Origin: Pseudoxanthomonas sp.
GTDB taxonomy: Bacteria > Pseudomonadota > Gammaproteobacteria > Xanthomonadales > Xanthomonadaceae
Direction of reading: 5' to 3'
Length of the DNA stretch: 7,225 bases
Assembly (NCBI GenBank): GCA_026785795.1
Contig: JAJAZJ010000026.1
Location: 1-7,225 of the forward strand
The stretch's first letter is position 1. Every line of letters begins with the position of its first letter. Shown here piece after piece: positions 1 to 6,732 of this stretch. A program made the position numbers and the translations under genes. The notes beneath the pieces are model-generated. The model was given only the letters and a program-made list of their open reading frames with translations. It was not told where the DNA came from and did not search any database.

Positions 1-1033
1 CTGCGGCAACGCCGGCACCGGCATGCGACTGCTGGCCGGGCTGCTGGCAGCGCAGCGCTTCGACAGCGTGCTGGTTGGCGATGCCTCCCTCAGCAAGCGA
101 CCCATGCGCCGCGTCACCGAGCCGCTGGCGCGGATGGGCGCGCGTATCGATACCGAAGCGGGCGGGTTGCCGCCGCTGCATGTGCACGGCGGACAGGCCC
201 TTCGCGGCGTGGATGCCACCCTGGAAGTGGCCAGTGCACAGGTGAAGTCAGCGCTGCTGCTGGCCGGGCTGTACGCGCAGGGAGAAACCGTGGTGCGCGA
301 GCCGCATCCCACCCGCGACTACACCGAGCGCATGCTGTCCGCGTTCGGGGTGGAGATCGATTTCTCCCCGGGCATCGCGCGGTTGCGCGGCGGCCAGCGC
401 CTGCGGGCGACCGACATCGCGGTGCCCGCGGATTTTTCCTCCGCGGCGTTCTTCCTGGTGGCCGCCTGCGTGGTTCCCGGCTCCGAACTGCGCCTGCGTG
501 CGGTCGGTCTGAACCCGCGGCGCACCGGGCTGCTGGCCGTGCTGCGGGCCATGGGCGCCAGCATCGAGGAGCAAAACCATACCCAGCATGGGGGAGAACC
601 CGTGGCCGATCTGCTGGTGCGGCACGCGCCGCTGCACGGTATCGAAGTGCCGACCGGACTCGTGCCGGACATGATCGACGAGTTCCCCGCGCTGTTCGTC
701 GCCGCGGCCTGTGCGCAAGGCCAGACCGTGGTGCGCGGTGCCGCCGAGCTGCGGGTCAAGGAATCGGATCGGCTGGCGTCGATGGCAGCGGGCCTGCGGA
801 CGCTGGGCATCCGGGTTGACGAGACGGCCGACGGGGCTACCGTGCACGGCGGAAATCTTGCTTCAGGTCAGGTCGACAGCCACGGCGATCACCGCATCGC
901 CATGGCTTTCAGCATCGCGGCGCAGCGTGCGCAAGGCCCGGTGACGATCCGGGACGTGGCCAACGTGACTACGTCGTTTCCCGATTTCGAGGGCGTTGCC
1001 ATGCGCAGCGGGTTTGGCGGCTTCCGCGGCTGA
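1..1033 (+). CDS. aroA: 3-phosphoshikimate 1-carboxyvinyltransferase (EPSP synthase), 5'-truncated by window edge
   Basis: The cytoplasmic enzyme transfers the enolpyruvyl group of phosphoenolpyruvate to shikimate-3-phosphate, the sixth step of the shikimate pathway to chorismate. The frame is open from base 2, before any start codon, and begins with CGNAGTGMRLLAG, the PEP/glyphosate-binding signature, so the Met at 23 is internal. About 343 residues are visible; from a usual length near 435-440, roughly 95 are missing at the N-terminus. Counting from that internal Met, visible family landmarks are KRPMRRVTEPL (25-35), SAQVKSALLLAGL (71-83), the active-site Asp of PDMIDEFP (D219), the ELRVKESDRL block (K246, E247, R250) and GDHRIAMAF (288-296). 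The sequence resembles Bacillus-type enzymes (RVTEPL, AAELRVKE) more than the E. coli type. The gene ends 13 bases before the convergent tonB-like gene. The identification is firm. Confidence 0.97.
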   Translation, partial: CGNAGTGMRLLAGLLAAQRFDSVLVGDASLSKRPMRRVTEPLARMGARIDTEAGGLPPLHVHGGQALRGVDATLEVASAQVKSALLLAGLYAQGETVVREPHPTRDYTERMLSAFGVEIDFSPGIARLRGGQRLRATDIAVPADFSSAAFFLVAACVVPGSELRLRAVGLNPRRTGLLAVLRAMGASIEEQNHTQHGGEPVADLLVRHAPLHGIEVPTGLVPDMIDEFPALFVAAACAQGQTVVRGAAELRVKESDRLASMAAGLRTLGIRVDETADGATVHGGNLASGQVDSHGDHRIAMAFSIAAQRAQGPVTIRDVANVTTSFPDFEGVAMRSGFGGFRG

Positions 1034-1046
1034 GCCTTGGCCTGGT

Positions 1047-1691
1047 CTAGCGCTGGGCCTTGAACTCGATCGGCACCACCACGCTCTCCGTGATCGCCTG
1101 GCCATCGCGCTGCGCCGGTTGGAAGCGCCAGCGCCGCACCGCATCCAGCGCAGCCCGATCAAGCTCCCGCGAGCCGCTGCGCTGTTCGAGGGCAAGCTCC
1201 ACGGGGGTTCCGCTGGCGTCGACGGTGACGCGGATCAGGGCCGTGCCGGTTTCGCCGCGCCGCAGCGCAGCGGCGGGATAGGCGGGGGCGGGCGATTGTC
1301 CGGGCAGCGGCCGCGGCGTGCTGCCGCCCGCTAGTGGCGCAGCCGTACGCGGTGTATCGGACGACGCAATGCCAGCCTGCGGAGCCGTGCCGGCAACGGG
1401 TGCAATGGGCGCGGGCGCAACCGGCTCCAGCCTCGGCGCGGGCTGACCGGCATCGGGCATGTCGCTGGCACCGTCTGCACCCGCCATGGGCGCCGGCAGT
1501 GGCTCCACGACGTCACCGGTCTTGCCCACGATACCTGCCGGGACCCGGTAGAACGCGCCGTCGCGCCCGCTCCACCAGACCGCCAGGAACAGCAATAACC
1601 CGGCGCCGAAAGCCATCGCCGCGATGCGCAGTGCGCGGCGCGGCAGGCGGAACACGATGGTCGGATCCTTCGGTTCGCTCTCAGTGCTCAT
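1047..1691 (-). CDS. TonB-like energy transducer with C-terminal TonB domain
   Basis: This 214-residue protein has TonB layout: a short cytoplasmic N-terminus with basic residues (RLPRRALR, 15-22), one membrane helix (about 22-40), a periplasmic linker rich in Pro and Ala (about 61-135), and a C-terminal TonB domain (about 136-212). Domain landmarks are PAYPAAALRRGETGTALIRV, the VDASGTPVELAL strand, LDRAALDAVRRWRFQPA and a closing VVVPIEF. TonB proteins carry proton-motive energy from ExbB/ExbD to outer-membrane receptors. No exbB, exbD or receptor gene is nearby. The membrane helix has no histidine, unlike E. coli TonB, whose His20 is needed for coupling. The function is therefore uncertain: TonB paralogue, envelope structural protein or dedicated transducer. 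I chose the ATG at 1691 because the protein then starts MSTESEPKDP directly before the anchor; the 65 extra upstream residues are arginine-rich and overlap the transporter relic. No strong ribosome binding site is visible. Confidence 0.88.
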   Translation of the reverse strand: MSTESEPKDPTIVFRLPRRALRIAAMAFGAGLLLFLAVWWSGRDGAFYRVPAGIVGKTGDVVEPLPAPMAGADGASDMPDAGQPAPRLEPVAPAPIAPVAGTAPQAGIASSDTPRTAAPLAGGSTPRPLPGQSPAPAYPAAALRRGETGTALIRVTVDASGTPVELALEQRSGSRELDRAALDAVRRWRFQPAQRDGQAITESVVVPIEFKAQR

Positions 1692-1828
1692 ATGCAGATC
1701 CGGGGCAGTGGGCCAAGATTCTGGCACAGCCCACCTCCGCCTGCGCTGACGCGCGCGTAGTCGCGCGAAACCAACGCCCGCTTCCCGGCTGTGGCTGTGT
1801 TTCGATTGGAGTGCCGCATCGCGCTTGC
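1692..1828. other. Non-coding spacer upstream of the tonB-like gene
   Basis: I see no convincing gene in this stretch. It must hold the promoter of the minus-strand tonB-like gene. The only candidate I can point to is a CAGAAT -10-like hexamer on the minus strand (1723-1718), about 27 bases before the start codon and without a recognisable -35 partner. Open frames cross the stretch on both strands, but their translations are arginine/alanine-rich with no family resemblance, as expected for random high-G+C DNA. It may also contain further decayed remains of the transporter gene whose 3' end lies to its right. Confidence 0.5.
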
Positions 1829-2029
1829 GAACCAGGTGGCTGGCGCCCAGGCCGGCCGGCGGCCTTGCCATTTTCGCTGGCGGCATGGACCGCGCTGTGG
1901 GGCATTCCCGGCGCCTTCCACGCCATGCCGACTACCGCCTGCATCGCCATGGTGCTGGCGGAGTTCAAGGGCACCCGGCCCATCGCCATCCTGTTTTCGC
2001 GCAACGGTGGTCTGGAAAAGGCCTCGTGA
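1829..2029 (+). pseudogene. Decayed 3' end of an AI-2E-family (PerM-like) transporter gene
   Basis: In the frame ending at the TGA at 2027-2029, the last 51 residues before the stop (from 1874) read SLAAWTALWGIPGAF, then AMPTTACIAMVLAEF, then KGTRPIAILFS. This fits the C-terminus of AI-2E transporter family proteins (PF01594), which typically end with a membrane helix of the type LSLAFWTWLWGIPGALLAVPLT, then IVLE.., then STRPIAILLS. The usual seven or so preceding helices are absent: upstream in this frame is a Gly/Pro/Arg-rich stretch (1829-1873). A neighbouring frame gives GGLAIF just before the junction, compatible with a small deletion near 1873. There is no credible start codon or ribosome binding site, and the frame upstream runs antisense through the tonB-like gene. 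I therefore infer a gene remnant rather than an expressed peptide. Similarity is recalled, not searched. The upstream boundary is approximate. Confidence 0.6.
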
Positions 2030-2082
2030 TGTGCGGCGCCCCGGCGTATCGCTGATCGGGTGCGGCAAGGGTCGGCGTAACA

Positions 2083-3422
<1,340 letters not shown>

Positions 3423-3472
3423 TTGAGGTCTCTCCAATGACGGATGGGAGGAGCGGGAGGATTGAAATATCG

Positions 3473-3502
3473 TTGTAGCACTGGAATGAAAGTGGTTAAA
3501 TA
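3473..3502 (+). promoter_or_regulatory. Candidate promoter and operator region of the LysR-type gene
   Basis: The stretch from about 3455 to 3530 is clearly richer in A+T than its surroundings. A possible sigma-70 promoter is TTGTAG (3473-3478), 17 bases, then TTAAAT (3496-3501), each hexamer only a partial match. Between them, CACT (3479-3482) and AGTG (3491-3494) form a short dyad with an 8-base centre, which could be an autoregulatory operator. The dyad is not the T-N11-A motif usual for LysR proteins. Transcription would begin about 25-30 bases before the start codon. An alternative -35 is TTGAAA at 3462-3467. Confidence 0.35.
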
Positions 3503-3534
3503 CCGCTAATTGTTCTGGCTATGGAATTGTCCCC

Positions 3535-4530
3535 ATGCAGGATCTGAACGACCTCTACTATTTCGCCATGGTCGTGGACCACGGCGGCTTCGCCGCGGCC
3601 GAACGCGCGCTGGGCATCCCCAAGTCGCGCCTGAGCCGGCGCATCAGCCAGCTGGAAACCGAGATGGGCGTGCGTCTGCTGCAGCGCTCCACGCGTCGCT
3701 TCGCGGTCACCGACGTGGGCATGAGCGTGCATCGTCATGCCCAGGCCATGCTGGCCGAAGCCCAGGCTGCACGCGAGGTGGTGGACCGCCTCAGCGCCGA
3801 GCCGCGCGGCGTGGTGCGGGTCAGCGTGCCGGTGGAAGTGGCCCAGAACCTGCTGCCCAGGATCCTGCCGGTGTTCCTGGACCAGTACCCCAAGGTCCGC
3901 CTGCAGCTGCACGTCAACAACCGGCGCGTGGACATCATCAACGAAGGCTATGACGTGGCCCTGCGGGTGCGCGCCAAGCTGGATGACGACGGCAGCCTGG
4001 TGATGCGCAGCTTCGGCCAGATCCAGCAGCTGATGGTCGCCAGCCCCAAGTACCTGGCGCGGGCCGGTCGCCCGCGCGATCCAGACGAACTGGCCGAGCA
4101 CGTTACCCTCAGCACCAGCGAGGACGAAGCCCGGCAGCGCTGGGAGCTGCATGGCCCCAATGGCGAGGTGCGTCGCGTGGACCTGCAGCCGCGGCTGTCC
4201 GGCTTTGATTTCCCGCTGCTGCAGTCCATGGCCCGCGACGGTTTCGGCATCACCCTGCTGCCGGAAACCGTGTGCGCTGATCGGGTGCGCAAGGGCGATC
4301 TGGAGGTCGTGCTGCCGGAATGGTCGCTGCCGCAGGGTATCTGCCACGCGGTGTTCGCCTCGCGCCGCGGCATGTTGCCCGCGGTCAGGGTGTTCATCGA
4401 TTTCCTGGCCGAACACCTGCCCAGGCAGATTGAAGCCTCGCGCCTGGACTGTGGCAGGCACTGCCCACCCGAGGCCCTGGACGGCAAGCCGGTTCCCGCC
4501 CCGAAACTGGATGAACGCGTGTTGTCGTAG
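3535..4530 (+). CDS. LysR-family transcriptional regulator
   Basis: This is a 331-residue DNA-binding regulator of the LysR family. Residues 2-61 form the winged helix-turn-helix: DLNDLYYFAMVVDHGGFAAA, then ERALGIPKSRLSRRISQLE and the wing GVRLLQRSTRRFAVTDVG. A linker helix (about 62-90) leads to the effector-binding domain (about 92-297), with RVSVPVEVAQNLLPRILPVFL, a PKYLARAGRP hinge-region segment and SMARDGFGITLLPE. The SRLSRRI recognition helix and RSTRRF wing resemble the CrgA/AaeR/DhcR-like branch often linked to aromatic-compound or quinone stress responses; this placement is recalled and weak. About 33 residues follow the domain, ending in a proline-rich tail with two cysteines (C306, C310), longer than typical. 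No target gene is divergently oriented, since serS upstream runs the same way, so the regulon cannot be read from context. The ATG at 3535 gives the standard N-terminus; the ribosome site is weak. Confidence 0.95.
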   Translation: MQDLNDLYYFAMVVDHGGFAAAERALGIPKSRLSRRISQLETEMGVRLLQRSTRRFAVTDVGMSVHRHAQAMLAEAQAAREVVDRLSAEPRGVVRVSVPVEVAQNLLPRILPVFLDQYPKVRLQLHVNNRRVDIINEGYDVALRVRAKLDDDGSLVMRSFGQIQQLMVASPKYLARAGRPRDPDELAEHVTLSTSEDEARQRWELHGPNGEVRRVDLQPRLSGFDFPLLQSMARDGFGITLLPETVCADRVRKGDLEVVLPEWSLPQGICHAVFASRRGMLPAVRVFIDFLAEHLPRQIEASRLDCGRHCPPEALDGKPVPAPKLDERVLS

Positions 4531-4579
4531 TCAGCCGCGCCCCGTTCCGGGAAAATCCGGCGGTCATGCTTGAAACATC

Positions 4580-4669
4580 GGAGAGATGGCCGAGTGGTTT
4601 AAGGCAGCAGTCTTGAAAACTGCCGTAGGTGTGAGCCTACCGTGGGTTCGAATCCCACTCTCTCCGCCA
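4580..4669 (+). tRNA. tRNA-Ser, anticodon TGA
   Basis: The 90-base gene folds as a class II (long variable arm) tRNA. The acceptor stem is GGAGAGA (4580-4586) with TCTCTCC (4659-4665), followed by discriminator G4666 and an encoded CCA (4667-4669). The D arm pairs GCC with GGC around GAGTGGTTTAA. The anticodon arm is GCAGT, loop CTTGAAA, ACTGC, which places TGA at 4614-4616, reading UCA and other UCN serine codons. The variable arm pairs GTAGG with CCTAC, and the T arm pairs GTGGG with CCCAC around TTCGAAT. G and the long variable arm are the identity elements seen by SerS, encoded upstream in this window. I did not identify a confident promoter in the 49 bases between the LysR gene and this tRNA. 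Confidence 0.98.
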
Positions 4670-4700
4670 TTCCTCGCGCCGATTCCGGCATACACTCGGT

Positions 4701-4718
4701 ACGGGCGGCGCAGCCCGT
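4701..4718 (+). terminator. Hairpin downstream of tRNA-Ser
   Basis: ACGGGC (4701-4706) pairs perfectly with GCCCGT (4713-4718) around a 6-base loop, 31 bases after the tRNA's CCA end. It lacks a T run, the following bases being CCGATAGTT. It is the only structure between the tRNA and the next gene that could end or process the tRNA transcript, so I list it as a weak candidate. Confidence 0.3.
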
Positions 4719-4752
4719 CCGATAGTTCTCTGGCGGGTGTCCTGCCCAGCGA

Positions 4753-6606
4753 ATGCTTACCTCGACGCGGTGGATGATGGCGATTTCCAAGCGGAAGCTG
4801 GTCGGAATTGTGCTGGCCGCTTTGGTCGTGCTGGCCGTTGCGGCCTGCGCCTTGCTTGGCTGGCGGGCAAACCAGTCGCAGCGCGTGGAAGTGCTGGATA
4901 CGCTGAAGGGACAGGTCATCGAACTTGAGGCGGTGCAGCAGCAGCTGCAGCAGCGGCGCGTGCCGGACGACTGGAAGGTGGGTGCCTTCCTGTCCACCGC
5001 TGCACTGAACCAGGCGCTGGATACGCTGGAAGGTGCCCAGGTCCAGCTGGCCGAACTGCCCGGCAACACTTTCGAGGTGATCTCACTTGAGGCCAGCCCA
5101 CGCTCGGGCTCGACCCGGGTGTTGATCAGCCTGCGCGTGTCCAGCGACAGTCGCCCGCAGCTGGCGGTGAAAATTTCCGGCTCGGCCCTGCTGCTGCTGC
5201 GCGGCGTCGAACATGACCCGGCACAGGGCACGGACCGGGCGATGTTCTCACTGTCAATGCTGGAGATCGCGCCGGCGCTCAGCTGGCGCGCGCTGACCTT
5301 CAGCGGTTCGCGCTTTGCCAACCAGATCGTGTCATCACAGGCGACCGAGCTGGTGGCCGAAGGCCTGAAATTCAGCCTGCCGCTGCGCGTGCCGGCCATC
5401 ATCCCGCTGAAGCTGGACAACGTGGCCACGATCAGCGCGGGCCAGTCATCGTACGGCCTGCGCCTCGGCCTGCCGCCCTCCAGCATCGATGCATCGTTCG
5501 ACCTGGCTGCTCCCATTGCCACCCGCCAGGGCGTGTGGATGATGGGCGGCGACCGGCCGGCCCTCGACCTGCCCAGCGCTGCAAGCCTGCCCGACGACCC
5601 TGCCGAGCTGCGCAAGCGCGTTGAGCAACTGGAGCAGTCGATTGAATCAAGGCTGTCGCAGGTGAGCGACCCGGCCGCCGACACCGCGCTTTGGATCAGC
5701 CGGGCCTATGGCGCTTCGGTGTTCGAAGGCTTCAACCAGCTCAGCGAAGATCAGCGCCGTATTTCGGTCAGCCTGGAGAACCCGAACGGCTCCCTGGCCG
5801 AGCGCAACTTCAGTTTCCTGGGCCAGCAGGGTGGTTTCAGCAGTACCCTGAAATCGGGTGCAGGCAGCCTCCAGGTCGGGCAGATCCAGACCCAGTGGGT
5901 GCCCGGCGAGGGGGTGCGCGCCGCCGTCCCGTTGCGGGCTACGGCCACTGCGCAGGTGGATTCGCGCGTGTTCCCTCCGCGCATCTTTGGCGGCAGCCGG
6001 CAGATCGACGCCACGCTGTCGGGAACCGCCACCGAAACCATCAACCTGACGCTCAGCGCGCGCAGGGTCAGCAGCCAGGGGCACGACGCGCTGGTGATGG
6101 GCCCGGTGGTGGGCTGCGAGGTGATCAACCTGACCCTCGAAACCCAAAGCGAGCCACGCCTCGGGCTTCGCCAGGCCCTGCCGCTGACCGATATCCCGGT
6201 GGACGGGATCATTTTGCTGGACACGGTGCCGCGCGAGTTCGCGCGCACCCTGCCAGCCGACGGCAGGGTACGTTTCGTCGGCAAGCCGGCCTGGATCATC
6301 GCCGCGTGGAAGAACCCGCGCGTGGAGATCGCCGAGGCCGGCTATCTGGTACGTGCCGATTTCAGCGCGTCGCAGCATTCCAAGCCGCAGGCCGTACAGT
6401 CCAACGCTGCGGCGCTGCGTGCGGGTTTCCAGCAGGCCTGGGCCAGGCAGACGCGGCCCGCCTGCCCGCCGCGCAAGGGGCCGGTGGTGCTGCTCAACGG
6501 GAATGACGTGGTGGAGACCGAAGACATCGCCAACGTCGCCAGGCTGATCATGGGCAGCGGACGGCCAAGCGGCCGGCAGCCGCCACGGGCGCCGCCGCCG
6601 CGTTAG
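4753..6606 (+). CDS. Uncharacterised membrane-anchored or lipoprotein-like envelope protein
   Basis: I do not recognise a named family. The 617-residue frame starts MLTSTRWMMAISKRK, with other possible starts at Met8 (4774) and Met9 (4777); Met8/9 would give a cleaner signal (KRK followed by a hydrophobic run, residues 16-37). That segment contains VLAVAAC, a loose lipobox with the cysteine at residue 32, but hydrophobic residues continue past it, so an uncleaved anchor is equally possible. After it come a Gln-rich short coiled coil (about 55-69), a beta-rich region (75-215), a second heptad-like helix ELRKRVEQLEQSIESRL (285-301), and a second, larger beta-rich region (315-545) with alternating Ser/Thr/Val strands. 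The tail (601-617) is rich in Gly, Pro and Arg. No catalytic motif is visible. The simplest inference is a periplasmic, inner-membrane-tethered structural or binding protein. Codon usage and G+C match the neighbours. It stands alone between tRNA-Ser and the response-regulator gene. That it is a real gene is strongly supported by the long, compositionally normal protein. Confidence 0.85.
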   Translation: MLTSTRWMMAISKRKLVGIVLAALVVLAVAACALLGWRANQSQRVEVLDTLKGQVIELEAVQQQLQQRRVPDDWKVGAFLSTAALNQALDTLEGAQVQLAELPGNTFEVISLEASPRSGSTRVLISLRVSSDSRPQLAVKISGSALLLLRGVEHDPAQGTDRAMFSLSMLEIAPALSWRALTFSGSRFANQIVSSQATELVAEGLKFSLPLRVPAIIPLKLDNVATISAGQSSYGLRLGLPPSSIDASFDLAAPIATRQGVWMMGGDRPALDLPSAASLPDDPAELRKRVEQLEQSIESRLSQVSDPAADTALWISRAYGASVFEGFNQLSEDQRRISVSLENPNGSLAERNFSFLGQQGGFSSTLKSGAGSLQVGQIQTQWVPGEGVRAAVPLRATATAQVDSRVFPPRIFGGSRQIDATLSGTATETINLTLSARRVSSQGHDALVMGPVVGCEVINLTLETQSEPRLGLRQALPLTDIPVDGIILLDTVPREFARTLPADGRVRFVGKPAWIIAAWKNPRVEIAEAGYLVRADFSASQHSKPQAVQSNAAALRAGFQQAWARQTRPACPPRKGPVVLLNGNDVVETEDIANVARLIMGSGRPSGRQPPRAPPPR

Positions 6607-6611
6607 TCAGC

Positions 6612-6642
6612 GGCCTTGCCCGCCTTCCCGCGGGTGAAGGCC
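6612..6642 (+). terminator. Strong hairpin between the envelope-protein gene and the response regulator
   Basis: GGCCTT (6612-6617) pairs with AAGGCC (6637-6642), and inside it CCCGC (6619-6623) pairs with GCGGG (6630-6634) around a CTTCCC loop. Together they make an 11-base-pair stem with a small 1x2 internal loop. It starts six bases after the TAG stop of the upstream gene, the expected place for a transcript end. No T run follows, so it may end transcription inefficiently or mainly stabilise the message. Confidence 0.5.
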
Positions 6643-6673
6643 TGCTTCGAGCACCTCAAGCGCGCACGGCAGG

Positions 6674-6702
6674 TTGAAGATCAGCGCTGCCGGGGCTAGT
6701 CT
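6674..6702 (+). promoter_or_regulatory. Candidate sigma-70 promoter of the response-regulator gene
   Basis: TTGAAG (6674-6679) and TAGTCT (6697-6702) are separated by exactly 17 bases, with GGC before the -10. The G-C-T-A start of the -10 region is a pattern I associate with xanthomonad promoters, though this is recalled. Transcription would start near 6709, giving a leader of about 24 bases that includes the ribosome site GGGGAG (6721-6726). Confidence 0.5.
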
Positions 6703-6732
6703 CGCGCCTACGGTTCAACCGGGGAGCCTGGG

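Noticed and set aside
1692..1886. N-terminal extension of the tonB-like protein up to 1886
   Set aside because: The extra 65 residues are arginine-rich, precede the natural MSTESEP start and would place a long odd domain before the anchor; they also overlap the transporter relic.
1334..2029. 231-residue plus-strand frame as a complete gene
   Set aside because: Its first half is antisense to the tonB-like gene and Arg/Pro-rich; only the last 50 or so residues look like a real protein, hence the relic call.
3496..4461. 321-residue minus-strand frame opposite the LysR gene
   Set aside because: It is rich in His, Gln and Ala as expected from antisense of G+C-biased codons; the plus strand encodes an unmistakable LysR protein.
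4580..4752. tRNA-Ser as an integration site for a mobile element
   Set aside because: No integrase gene and no repeat of the tRNA 3' end is visible downstream; the following gene has native composition.
4586..4777. Small + strand frame beginning MAEWFKAAVLKTAVGV inside the tRNA-Ser gene
   Set aside because: It is the translation of the tRNA-Ser gene itself, a well-known false protein (MAEWFKAAVLKTA...) that recurs wherever this tRNA is found.
4599..5684. 361-residue minus-strand frame opposite the unknown envelope protein
   Set aside because: Its end (RVGFEPTVGSHL) is the reverse translation of tRNA-Ser, a common artefact, and the rest is Ser/Arg-rich antisense of a well-formed plus-strand gene.
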